Source: Desulfovibrio sp. X2
GTDB lineage: Bacteria; Desulfobacterota; Desulfovibrionia; Desulfovibrionales; Desulfovibrionaceae
NCBI RefSeq assembly: GCF_000422205.1
Contig: NZ_ATHV01000065.1
Location: 1 to 64,000, forward strand
DNA length: 64,000 bases
Direction: 5' to 3'
The position numbers were made by a program, and so were the translations under genes. This document shows, piece after piece, positions 9,843 to 17,313 of this stretch (within the stretch, counting starts at the first letter, position 1; every line of letters begins with the position of its first letter). The notes under the pieces were generated by a model that did no database searches, was not told where the DNA came from, and saw only the letters and a list, made by a program, of their open reading frames with translations.

Positions 9843-10070
9843 CGCGAACCTCTCATGTGATGGACGGCGGCTGCCGTCGGCGCTGCATCGCGGGATGCAT
9901 CGCGGGATGCGTCATCCGATGGCGCACAATGCTCCATCGGGTCCGGAAAGTACACCCGTTGCGGGTGCCGCGGTTTGCGTTTAGAAGAACCCAGGCCCCC
10001 GGCCCAGTTGCGCCCTTTCGGCGCCTCCCGCGTCCGCGCAGGACGCATGAAGATCAGCAAGGAGCGAGAC

Positions 10071-10379
10071 GTGTCGACCATGATGAAGTTCCTCTGCCTG
10101 CTGGCCTTCGTCCTCGTCTTCATGGCCTCGGCCGAGAACCCGGGCAGAGCCACCGACACGGTGGACGCGGCCACGGGCGAAGCGCTGCTGCACCGGGCCT
10201 GCACCGTCTGCCACACGTCCGAGAACGTCTGCGCCAATCTCGGCCGCGACGAGGCATGGTGGCAGAGCACGCTGACCCGCATGCGGCAGCAGGGCGCGGC
10301 CCTCTCCGCAGACGACGTGAACAGCGAAAGCGCCTATCTGGCGGCGCAGGCCCCGGGGGCCGCGCCCATCTGCAAATAG
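10071..10379 (+). CDS. Small exported mono-haem cytochrome c-like protein
   Basis: This 102-residue protein has a hydrophobic N-terminus (residues 5-21, a signal peptide) and a single haem-attachment motif CTVCH at 44-48, with Met in LTRMRQQGA as a possible sixth ligand. It would be a periplasmic electron carrier or sensor. I chose the GTG at 10071 because AAGGAG lies six bases upstream; ATG codons at 10047, 10080 and 10083 are in frame but less well placed. It is followed 27 nt later by cutA. Its redox partner is unknown. Confidence 0.82.
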   Translation: MSTMMKFLCLLAFVLVFMASAENPGRATDTVDAATGEALLHRACTVCHTSENVCANLGRDEAWWQSTLTRMRQQGAALSADDVNSESAYLAAQAPGAAPICK

Positions 10380-10406
10380 ACCCCTGACCTCACCCAAGGA
10401 GCCAGC

Positions 10407-10748
10407 ATGTCCCTCGCAACGATCTATCTGACCGCTCCGGACAAGGAGACCGCCCTCTCGCTCGCCCGCCAGCTGCTCGAACGCCGCGCCGTGGCCTGCG
10501 TGAACGTCGTGGACAACGCAACCTCCCTGTTCTGGTGGAAAGGCAAGATCGAGCAGGAGAACGAGGCGGTCATGTTCTGCAAGACGCGCATGCGCGACGT
10601 GAACAGGGCCATCGAGATCATCAAGGAGCTGCACCCCTACGAGCTCCCCGTGATCACCACCACCCCCATCCTCAAGTCCAGCCTCGAGACCATCGAGTGG
10701 GCCGACTCGGTCCTCGACGCCGGCAGCGACGCCGAGAAGGAAGCCTAG
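10407..10748 (+). CDS. cutA: CutA1 divalent-cation tolerance family protein
   Basis: Small cytosolic trimeric protein of the CutA1 family, linked in E. coli to copper tolerance; its real role is still unsettled. The 113-residue chain shows the family landmarks RRAVACVNVV, FWWKGKIEQENE and ELHPYELPVI. AAGGAG lies ahead of the start. One base separates its stop from the PfkB kinase start, so the two are translationally linked. Confidence 0.93.
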   Translation: MSLATIYLTAPDKETALSLARQLLERRAVACVNVVDNATSLFWWKGKIEQENEAVMFCKTRMRDVNRAIEIIKELHPYELPVITTTPILKSSLETIEWADSVLDAGSDAEKEA

Positions 10749-10749
10749 C

Positions 10750-11697
10750 ATGCGCATCTTCGTCAACGGTTCCCTGGCCTACGACCGCATCATGACCTTT
10801 CCGGGCCGCTTCCAGGACCACATCCTGCCCGACAAGCTGCACATCCTGAACGTCTGCTTCCTGGTGGACGGGCTGGAGGAGAAGTTCGGCGGCACCGCGG
10901 GCAACATCGCCTACTCCCTGCGCCAGCTGGACGAGGACCCGATGATCATCGGCAGCGTGGGCAAGGACTTCGACGCCTACGCCCAGTGGCTGCGCGGCCT
11001 CGGCCTGTCGCTTCGCGGCATCCACACCTTCGACTCCGAGTTCACGGCCGGGGCCTACATCACCACGGACAAGGCGGACAACCAGATCACCGGCTTCAAC
11101 CCCGGGGCCATGCGCCACGGATCGCAGTTCGACTGGAACCTTGTGCCGCCCGAGGACGCCCTGGCCATCGTCTCGCCCGGCAACGTGGGCGACATGACCG
11201 AGTACCCGGCCAAGCTCAGGGAGCTGAAGATCCCCTACCTCTTCGACCCGGGCCAGCAGACCACGGCGCTCTCGCCCGAGCAGCTGCTCGGGGCCATAAA
11301 CGGCGCGGCCATCCTGATCACCAACGACTACGAGCTCGAGCTGATCATGAACGTCACCGGCAAGACGCGCGAGGAACTCCTCACACTCGCCGGGGCGATC
11401 ATCGTCACCCTGGGCGAGAAGGGCTCGGTGATCTACATCGGCAAGGGCGGCAAGACGCCCGGCCACGAAATCCCCATCCCGGCCGCCAAGGCGCGCAAGG
11501 TGGAGGATCCGACGGGCGCGGGCGACGCGTATCGCGCCGGGCTTCTGAAAGGCCTGGCCATGGGCAGGGAGCTCGCGGACGCGGCCCTCCTCGGCGCCAC
11601 CTGCGCCAGCTTCTGCGTGGAGCACAAGGGCACCCAGGAGCACGCCTTCACCAGCGAGGAGTTCTGGGCCCGGCACAAGGAGAACTTCGGGGTGTGA
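10750..11697 (+). CDS. PfkB-family sugar/nucleoside kinase (adenosine-kinase-like)
   Basis: This cytosolic ribokinase-fold kinase of 315 residues has the N-terminal GG motif (GGTAGNIAYSLRQLD near 47-61) and the C-terminal PfkB signature DPTGAGDAYRAG with the catalytic base Asp. The overall pattern resembles adenosine kinase and related nucleoside kinases more than fructokinase, but the substrate cannot be fixed by eye. It is last in the cytochrome-cutA-kinase run; a repeat copy begins five bases after its stop and a strong terminator follows. Confidence 0.9.
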   Translation: MRIFVNGSLAYDRIMTFPGRFQDHILPDKLHILNVCFLVDGLEEKFGGTAGNIAYSLRQLDEDPMIIGSVGKDFDAYAQWLRGLGLSLRGIHTFDSEFTAGAYITTDKADNQITGFNPGAMRHGSQFDWNLVPPEDALAIVSPGNVGDMTEYPAKLRELKIPYLFDPGQQTTALSPEQLLGAINGAAILITNDYELELIMNVTGKTREELLTLAGAIIVTLGEKGSVIYIGKGGKTPGHEIPIPAAKARKVEDPTGAGDAYRAGLLKGLAMGRELADAALLGATCASFCVEHKGTQEHAFTSEEFWARHKENFGV

Positions 11698-11702
11698 GAC
11701 TG

Positions 11703-11824
11703 CAGGCCGCTGAAAAAACGCCGTCTGTTGCGTCGCCGCGAAAGGTCCGCCCCCTCGCGTAGGAGGACTGCGCGTCGGGCCCGGACCTTTCTTGCGCCTT
11801 GCATCTGACGTCTTTTGAGCAGCC
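11703..11824 (-). repeat. Palindromic dispersed repeat, copy 1 (reverse orientation)
   Basis: This is one of three copies in the window of a 120-130 bp element. Read on the minus strand it runs AGGCTGCTCAAAAG, GATGCAAGGCGCAAGAAA, a variable arm (GGTCCGG), GCCCGACGCG, CTACGCGAGG, the complementary arm (CGGACC), TTTCGC, and TTTTTTCAGCGGCCT. Outer ends pair with each other and the variable arms pair with each other. It begins five bases after the PfkB stop. Confidence 0.85.
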
Positions 11825-11850
11825 TTGGCGGATAGTTGGGATCAATCTAG

Positions 11851-11879
11851 GGGGAGCCCTTGAAGGGCTCCCCTTTTTT
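11851..11879 (+). terminator. Rho-independent terminator after the cutA-PfkB unit
   Basis: Stem GGGGAGCCCTT pairs perfectly with AAGGGCTCCCC and is followed by six T. It lies between repeat copies 1 and 2, about 150 nt beyond the PfkB stop, and faces the convergent aldo/keto reductase gene. Confidence 0.9.
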
Positions 11880-11904
11880 GCGTCCGTCGTGCCCCGAACA
11901 TCCC

Positions 11905-12037
11905 GATCCCGGGCGCTCAAAAAGCGTCGGATGCAAGGAGCAAGAAAAATGCAGGCCCGACGCGTAGCTTGGCCTACGCGAGGGTCTGCATTTTTCGCAG
12001 CGACGCCGCAGACGGCGTTTTTTCAGCGCCCGGGATC
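11905..12037 (+). repeat. Palindromic dispersed repeat, copy 2
   Basis: Same element as copies 1 and 3. Here the ends form a perfect 13-bp inverted repeat (GATCCCGGGCGCT and AGCGCCCGGGATC), the inner variable arms are AAAAATGCAGGCCC and GGGTCTGCATTTTT, and the core is CGCGTAG/CTACGCG. The last bases overlap the stop codon of the leftward aldo/keto reductase gene. With copy 1 it makes a head-to-head pair around the terminator. Confidence 0.88.
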
Positions 12038-12989
12038 AGGCGGAAGCGTCGTTCAGCCGCGCCATGTCCTCAGCGCTCAGCTCGATGCGCGCGGCCTGCA
12101 GGAAAGCCTGCACGTGCGCGGATTTGGTGGCGCTGGCGATGGGCGCGGTGACGCCCGGCCGGGCCATGAGCCAGGCCAGGGAGACGGCCGCCGGCGCGAC
12201 CTCGTGGCGCGCCGCGACCTCGTCCAGGGCGGCCAGGATGCGCATGCCGCGCTCGTTCAGGTACTTCTTCACGCCGCTGCCGCGCGCGCTCTGCCCGAGG
12301 TCCTCGGCCGAGCGGTACTTGCCGGTGAGGAAACCGCTGGCCAGGGAATAGTAGGTGATGACGCCGAGCCCGTGGCGCGCGCAGACCTCGGCCGCGCCCT
12401 GCTCGAAGCCCTTGCGCTCGCAGAGGTTGTACTCCGGCTCGAAGACCTCGTAGCGCGGCAGCCCGCCCTTGGAGCTGGCCTGGATGGCCGCTTCCAGGCG
12501 CTCGGCCGGGAAGTTGGAGGCCCCGATCCAGCGGACCTTGCCCGCGCGCACGAGCTTGGCGTAGGCGGAAAGGGTCTCCTCGACCGGCGTGCTCTCGTCG
12601 TCCCAGTGCGAGAGGTAGAGATCGATGCGGTCCGTCTGCAGGCGACGCAGCGACTCCTCCACCGCCTTCATGATGTACTTCTCGCTCAGGTCCTTCTTTC
12701 CCTGCCCCATGTCCGAGCCGACCTTGGTGATCAGCACGACCTTGTCGCGATTGTTGCGGCTCTTCATCCATTTGCCGAGGATCGTCTCGGATTCGCCGCC
12801 CGAGTTGCCCGGCACCCAGCGGGAGTAGACGTCGGCGGTGTCGACGGCGTTGAAGCCCAGACGCATGAATTCGTCGAGAACGGCGAAGGACTGTCCTTCG
12901 TCCAGGGTCCAGCCGAAGACGTTTCCCCCGAACACGAGGGGGGCGATGTGCAGGTTGGTCCTGCCCAGCCGTCTTTTTTCCAGTTCCAT
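12036..12989 (-). CDS. Aldo/keto reductase
   Basis: NADP(H)-dependent TIM-barrel oxidoreductase of 317 residues. The AKR tetrad is visible as Asp in NAVDTADVY, the following Tyr, Lys in VLITKVG and His in YLSHWDD. The protein resembles the YajO/YghZ-like group acting on small aldehydes; the physiological substrate is unknown. AAAGGAG sits 8 nt before ATG. The stop codon is shared with the end of repeat copy 2. Confidence 0.92.
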   Translation of the reverse strand: MELEKRRLGRTNLHIAPLVFGGNVFGWTLDEGQSFAVLDEFMRLGFNAVDTADVYSRWVPGNSGGESETILGKWMKSRNNRDKVVLITKVGSDMGQGKKDLSEKYIMKAVEESLRRLQTDRIDLYLSHWDDESTPVEETLSAYAKLVRAGKVRWIGASNFPAERLEAAIQASSKGGLPRYEVFEPEYNLCERKGFEQGAAEVCARHGLGVITYYSLASGFLTGKYRSAEDLGQSARGSGVKKYLNERGMRILAALDEVAARHEVAPAAVSLAWLMARPGVTAPIASATKSAHVQAFLQAARIELSAEDMARLNDASA

Positions 12990-13221
12990 GGATCATACTC
13001 CTTTGGCGGCGCAGGGCGCCCGCCCCCGCCGCCGGAGACACTGCCGGGCCGTTGCAGGGCCCGGACGAGGTTCACCAGATACTCCCTTTGTACTCTCCCT
13101 GGAGGACGGATTCAACCGGGCGGAGGGAAATTCCCGTCTCCCCGCGAGCCGCGCGCCGGAAATCCCCACCGGACCGCTTGGACAATCTCCGTTCGCGGGG
13201 CTAGCATGGCTTCCGGGCGGA

Positions 13222-13286
13222 CCGTCGGGTGCGGCCGTCGGGTGCGGCTGTCGGGTGCGGCTGTCGGGTGCGGCCGTCGGCTGCGG
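13222..13286. repeat. Five tandem copies of a 13-bp repeat in the 12990-13329 intergenic gap
   Basis: Units of CYGTCGGGTGCGG run head to tail at 13222, 13235, 13248, 13261 and 13274, with only Y varying and a single change (GGGT to GGCT) in the last. The block ends 43 nt before the GTG of the binding-protein-like gene, so it lies in its promoter or leader. Thirteen is not a multiple of three, so it is not coding. The rest of this 340-nt divergent gap shows no gene. Confidence 0.9.
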
Positions 13287-13329
13287 CCCTTGCCGACACG
13301 TCGAAACGGCGACACGTAAGGAGAACGGT

Positions 13330-14553
13330 GTGAATCTTGCGGATATGACGCTTGCCGAGGCTCTGGCCGCCTGTCCGGGCCTCGAGGAGAAGCTCTGCGC
13401 GACGGGGCTCGAGGCCGCCTTGAACGAGCAGGGACGCCGCTTCGTGGCGCCCTACGTCCGGCTGTCCACCCTGCTGCGCTCGCGCGGCATCGATCCGGCC
13501 GCCTTCGAGGCCGGGCTTGCCGCGGGCGACGAGGGGCGCAGGGAGCTTTCCCTGCCCGGCGAACGCGTGCGGCTCAACTTCCTCGCACTCATGCCCTGCC
13601 CCCTGAAGATGCCCTTCGAGCGGGCACTCGCGGCGCACCTCGCCTCGTCGCCCGAGGCACAGGACTTCACCTGGTGCGTGGAGGGCAACGCCAACCTCCA
13701 GACCACCTACTACGACCTCGTGCCCCATTTCGCGGACGCGGACGAGCTGCCCGACCTGATCATCTCGCCGGGGGTGAACGTCTTCTTCGGCGACGACTTC
13801 CGCAGGCGCTTCGTGGACACCGGGCTGTTCACGGACGTGACGCCGGACGCGGTCAACGCGGACTTCGCCCGGGATTTCGCCGAGACGCCCTACAAGGACC
13901 CGGCGGGCAGCTACTCCATGCTGGCCATGAACCTGCTCGTTTTCCTGGTGGACGAGGCCAGGCTCGGCGGGCGTCCCGCGCCGCGCCGCTTCGCGGACCT
14001 GCTGGAGCCGGAGATGGAGGACCTGGTGGCCGTGCGCGGCCAGAAGGGCTTCTACTGCGAGACCATGCTCATGACCGTGTACCGCGAGTTCGGCATGGAC
14101 GGCGTGCGGCGCCTGGCGCGCTCCGTGCTCTGCGGCCTGCACCCGGCGGAGATGGTGAAGATGGCGGGCAAGGGCCGCGCCGACGCCCCGGCCGTGAGCG
14201 TGCTGCCCTACTTCTTCGCCCGCTCCGTGCCGCGCGAGGGCTCCGTGCGCGTGGTCTGGCCCGAGGACGGCGCCCTGGTGAGCCCCGTGACCCTGCTCGC
14301 CAAGCGCGAGGCCGTCGCACGCTTCCCGGGCATCGCCTCCTTCCTGGCGGGCCCGGAGGTGGCGCGCATCTTCTCGGGCGCGCTCTTCCCCGCCCTGCAC
14401 CCGGACGTGCCCACGAACCTGCCCGAGACTCCGGCGGGCTCGCGGCGCCTCAAGTGGCTCGGCTGGGACTTCCTCGCGGCCCGCGACCCCGAGGTCCTGA
14501 CCCGCGAGCTGACCGAGGCCTTCATCGCCGCCCGCCCGGGCAAGCGCCCCTGA
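13330..14553 (+). CDS. Cytosolic substrate-binding-protein homologue with an N-terminal DUF1858-like module
   Basis: A 407-residue protein without any signal peptide. Residues 1-60 (MTLAEALAACPGLEEKLCATGL) look like a DUF1858-type helical module. The rest resembles periplasmic iron/sulfate-type ABC binding proteins, for example DLIISPGVNVFFGDDF and the late ARFPGIASFLAGPEVARI segment. The start is GTG at 13330, six bases after AAGGAG. Two hydrolase genes separate it from a GTPase and a soluble ABC ATPase whose own N-terminus also carries a DUF1858-like stretch. A binding-protein fold kept in the cytosol suggests handling of a small molecule or metal complex inside the cell, but the ligand is unknown. 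Confidence 0.72.
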   Translation: MNLADMTLAEALAACPGLEEKLCATGLEAALNEQGRRFVAPYVRLSTLLRSRGIDPAAFEAGLAAGDEGRRELSLPGERVRLNFLALMPCPLKMPFERALAAHLASSPEAQDFTWCVEGNANLQTTYYDLVPHFADADELPDLIISPGVNVFFGDDFRRRFVDTGLFTDVTPDAVNADFARDFAETPYKDPAGSYSMLAMNLLVFLVDEARLGGRPAPRRFADLLEPEMEDLVAVRGQKGFYCETMLMTVYREFGMDGVRRLARSVLCGLHPAEMVKMAGKGRADAPAVSVLPYFFARSVPREGSVRVVWPEDGALVSPVTLLAKREAVARFPGIASFLAGPEVARIFSGALFPALHPDVPTNLPETPAGSRRLKWLGWDFLAARDPEVLTRELTEAFIAARPGKRP

Positions 14554-14892
14554 ACGCGGCGCAAGCCCCGGCGCGGACGGGCACGAATATCGCCGCGTGC
14601 GTGTGACGCAAAACGACACACGCGCGCGGCATTTTCAATTCAACTCGGCATCGTTCCTCGCCTCGTGCAGTCACTTAAAAATGCACTAGAGTGACATTCG
14701 ATCACTGAATGAATACTGAAAAGTGACAACGGCGACAAAAATGTCGTCTTTTTTGAAGACATCCACGACACACAACCGCGCCGGTCAGCCTTTTCCATCG
14801 CCAGAGAACACACTTTTGCGTTTGGCATGATTTGTGGTACGCAGCCGTTGCAGTCCATGCGCGAACGCCGCGTGGGATGCAGGAGACGGGCA
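14554..14892 (+). other. Gene-free 339-nt stretch with a lower-GC segment
   Basis: I see no coding signal here. The segment 14620-14830 is clearly AT-richer than its surroundings. It contains a weak terminator-like hairpin (separate entry) and short inverted repeats such as GTCTT/GAAGAC. A promoter for the downstream hydrolase pair probably lies here, but no convincing -35/-10 pair stands out. Confidence 0.6.
14731..14754 (+). terminator. Weak rho-independent terminator candidate
   Basis: A five-pair stem (CGACA/TGTCG, loop AAAA) is followed by TCTTTTTT. The stem is short, so termination would be partial at best. It lies about 180 nt after the binding-protein-like gene. Confidence 0.35.
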
Positions 14893-15660
14893 ATGGCTGA
14901 CTTCGTTTTCGTGCACGATGCCTTTCAGGGCGGCTGGGTCTGGCGGCGCGCGGCCGCAGAGCTCGCGGCCGCGGGGCACCGCGTGCACGCCCCGAGCCTG
15001 ACCGGCTGCGGCGAGCGCGCCCACCTGCTTCCCAGCCTGCGCGGGCTGTCCACCTGCGTGGCCGACGTGGCCAGCCTGGTCTTTCACGAGAATCTTTCCG
15101 GCGCCGTGGCCGTGGCCGCGGGCTGGGGCGCGTTTCCCGCAGCCGCGGCAGCGGCCCGGCTCGGCGGGCGCATCGCCTGCCTGGTGCTGCTCGACGGCTT
15201 CCTGCCCGAGGCCGGGGCAGGCTACGCGGACCTCGCGGGCCCGGACTTCGCCCGCTCTCTCGAGGCCGACCCCCGAGACGGCCTGGTCGCTCCGCCGCCT
15301 CCGGACGCGGCCGTGCGCTGCCGGGCCCTGCGCGGCTGGTACGCCGTGCGGCAGGTTCCCTTCCCGGAAAAGCTTTTCCATGAATCCCCGACTGTCGCGC
15401 CCGGCGCCCTGCCCGGCCGCGTGGTCCACCTGCGCAGCCGGGGCCGGACGGACGAGGCCGCGCTTCGCGCCACGCAGGCGGCGCGGCGGCTCGGACTGGA
15501 GCAGGCCGTGCTCGAGGCCGGGCCCCTGCCCATGGTCACCGCCCCGCGCGGCCTGGCCGCGGCGCTCGAACGGATCGCGCGCGCCCCGGCGCGCGGCCGG
15601 GCGCGGCGCGCGCCGGTACCGCGTCCACACGGCCCGCGGCCGCGCGACTCGCGCCTCTGA
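14893..15660 (+). CDS. Alpha/beta-hydrolase-fold pseudoenzyme (nucleophile and His lost)
   Basis: This 255-residue paralogue aligns without gaps over its first 80 residues with the hydrolase encoded next to it: both share AFQGGWVW at 10-17, GH at 28-29 and LTGCGER at 36-42. At the nucleophile elbow the neighbour reads GHSWSG with Ser77; here the same place reads AAGWGA with Gly77. The oxyanion HG pair at 8-9 is HD. The neighbour's catalytic His (SGHCPMAT) is replaced by Pro (AGPLPMVT). It should therefore be catalytically inactive, perhaps a binding or partner subunit. ATG 14893 has AGGAGA six bases upstream. The last 40 residues are Arg/Pro/Ala-rich and look degenerate. Confidence 0.82.
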   Translation: MADFVFVHDAFQGGWVWRRAAAELAAAGHRVHAPSLTGCGERAHLLPSLRGLSTCVADVASLVFHENLSGAVAVAAGWGAFPAAAAAARLGGRIACLVLLDGFLPEAGAGYADLAGPDFARSLEADPRDGLVAPPPPDAAVRCRALRGWYAVRQVPFPEKLFHESPTVAPGALPGRVVHLRSRGRTDEAALRATQAARRLGLEQAVLEAGPLPMVTAPRGLAAALERIARAPARGRARRAPVPRPHGPRPRDSRL

Positions 15661-15712
15661 GGCCGGGCAGAAAACCGTCGCGGCGGGCAACGCCGACGAC
15701 ACGGGAGGAATC

Positions 15713-16423
15713 ATGTCCACGATCATGCTGCTGCACGGAGCCTTCCAGGGCGGCTGGGTCTGGGGCCGCACGGCCGACGCCCTGCGCGCCCTGGGCCACG
15801 ACGTCTACGCCCCGACCCTGACCGGCTGCGGCGAGCGCGGCCACCTGCTGCGCAAGGGGCTCACCATGGCCGACTGGATCGAGGACGTGGTCTCGGTCAT
15901 GCGCCACGAGGAGCTGTGCACCGTGACCCTGGTCGGCCACAGCTGGTCCGGCCTGCTGGCGCACGCCGTGGCCGTGGAGGCCGGGCCGCGCGTGGTGGGG
16001 CTGGCCATGGTGGACGCGGTGCTGCCCGTGCAGGGCAAGTCCTTTCGCGACGTGGCCGGGCCGGAGTTCGCGCAGATGCTCGCCCGCCACACGGACGGCG
16101 ACCTGGTGCGGCCCTGGCCGCTCCCGGCCTTCGGCGTGGAGGACGAGGAGACCAAGGCCTGGTTCGCGGCGCGCATCGCCTCGTTCCCCCTGTCCGGCTT
16201 CACCGAGCCCTTCGCCTGGGACGAGACCGCCGTGCCCGCGCGCCGCACCTACATCTCCTGCACGCGCACGGCCATGCCGCTCATCCGGCGCATGGCGGAA
16301 GAGGCCCCGGCCCGGGGCTTCGCCATGCGCACGCTCGACAGCGGCCACTGCCCCATGGCGACGGTCCCGGCCCCCCTGGCCGAGCTGCTGCACGAGGCAG
16401 CAAGCCTGCGGCCCACGGCCTGA
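15713..16423 (+). CDS. Alpha/beta hydrolase (methylesterase/EstC-like)
   Basis: A 236-residue soluble hydrolase with an intact catalytic set: oxyanion motif HGAF at 8-11, nucleophile Ser77 in GHSWSG and catalytic His in the C-terminal SGHCPMAT. The N-terminal pattern HGAFQGGWVW followed by GHDVYAPTLTGCGER is typical of the bacterial esterases related to plant methylesterases. GGGAGGAA lies just before ATG. It follows its inactive paralogue by 52 nt, so the two are probably co-transcribed and may form a complex. The substrate is unknown. Confidence 0.9.
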   Translation: MSTIMLLHGAFQGGWVWGRTADALRALGHDVYAPTLTGCGERGHLLRKGLTMADWIEDVVSVMRHEELCTVTLVGHSWSGLLAHAVAVEAGPRVVGLAMVDAVLPVQGKSFRDVAGPEFAQMLARHTDGDLVRPWPLPAFGVEDEETKAWFAARIASFPLSGFTEPFAWDETAVPARRTYISCTRTAMPLIRRMAEEAPARGFAMRTLDSGHCPMATVPAPLAELLHEAASLRPTA

Positions 16424-16484
16424 CGCAGCCGCCGCGCGGAACTGATCCCGGCCGGGCCGCGGATTCCCCGCCCTGCCCGCGCTT

Positions 16485-16512
16485 TTGCAATCGGGCGTTT
16501 TTGGGCTACCTT
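16485..16512 (+). promoter_or_regulatory. Candidate sigma70 promoter for the GTPase/ABC-ATPase pair
   Basis: TTGCAA at 16485-16490 and TACCTT at 16507-16512 are 16 nt apart and about 75 nt ahead of the GTPase ATG. This is a fair match in a GC-rich background and implies that the pair can be transcribed apart from the hydrolases. Confidence 0.35.
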
Positions 16513-16587
16513 CCTTCGCGACGAATGCGAAACGCGGACCCCGTGGGCCTATGCCCCCCGCGCGACGAACCCCATCCCGGAGAACGC

Positions 16588-17313
16588 ATGCGCCTCGTGA
16601 CCGTGGCCGGTCCCCCTTCCAGCGGCAAGACCGCCGTCCTCATCAAGAGCCTCGAACATCTGCGCCGCGAGGGCCTTTCCGCCGCCGTGGTCAAGTTCGA
16701 CTGCATCTCCAGCCGCGACCGCGAGGCCTTCGTCCGCGCGGGCATCCCGGCCGTGGTCGGCCTCTCGGGCGGCCTGTGCCCGGACCACTTCTACGTCAGC
16801 AACGTGCAGGACGCCCTGGCCTGGGGCCGCGCGGAAGGGCTTGACCTGCTGCTCTTCGAGAGCGCGGGGCTGTGCAACCGCTGCGCGCCGCACATCACCG
16901 GGGTGCTCGCCGTGTGCGTGGTGGACAACCTGAGCGGCGTGCACACGCCGCAGAAGATCGGCCCCATGCTGAAGCTCGCGGACGTGGTCGTGGTCACCAA
17001 GGGCGACATCGTCTCCCAGGCCGAGCGCGAGGTCTTCCTTTTTCGCGTGCGCCAGGTGAACCCGCGGGCCACGGCGCTGACCCTGAACGGCCTCACGGGG
17101 CAGGGGGCACGCGCCCTGGCGAGCCTCCTCTCCGGCGCGCCGGTAACCGAGAGCCTCGACGGCGCCACGCTGCGCTTCTCCATGCCCGCCGCGGTCTGCT
17201 CCTACTGCCTGGGGCAGCGCCGCGTGGGCCAGGACTTCCAGATGGGCAACGTGCGCAAGATGCGCTTCGAGAAGATCGCGCAGGAAGCGCCTGTTCCGGG
17301 GGAGGACGCATGA
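16588..17313 (+). CDS. G3E-type (HypB/UreG-like) P-loop GTPase with CxxC motifs
   Basis: A 241-residue cytosolic NTPase. The P-loop GPPSSGKT is at 8-15. The switch/metal region reads FESAGLCNRCAPH, with E91 where HypB and UreG place the metallochaperone Glu and a CNRC pair at 96-99. The base-recognition motif is TKGD at 137-140. Further Cys at 64 (GGLCPDH) and a CSYC pair at 204-207 could bind metal. HypB, UreG and CobW relatives use GTP hydrolysis to insert Ni, Co or Zn into target proteins. No hydrogenase, urease or cobalamin gene is nearby, so the client is unknown. Its stop overlaps the ABC-ATPase start (ATGA), implying coupled translation. Confidence 0.82.
   Translation: MRLVTVAGPPSSGKTAVLIKSLEHLRREGLSAAVVKFDCISSRDREAFVRAGIPAVVGLSGGLCPDHFYVSNVQDALAWGRAEGLDLLLFESAGLCNRCAPHITGVLAVCVVDNLSGVHTPQKIGPMLKLADVVVVTKGDIVSQAEREVFLFRVRQVNPRATALTLNGLTGQGARALASLLSGAPVTESLDGATLRFSMPAAVCSYCLGQRRVGQDFQMGNVRKMRFEKIAQEAPVPGEDA

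Noticed and set aside
15380-15712. N-terminal extension of the active hydrolase upstream of 15713
   Set aside because: Similarity to the family starts at the ATG at 15713, which has GGGAGGAA in front, and the extension overlaps the paralogue gene out of frame.
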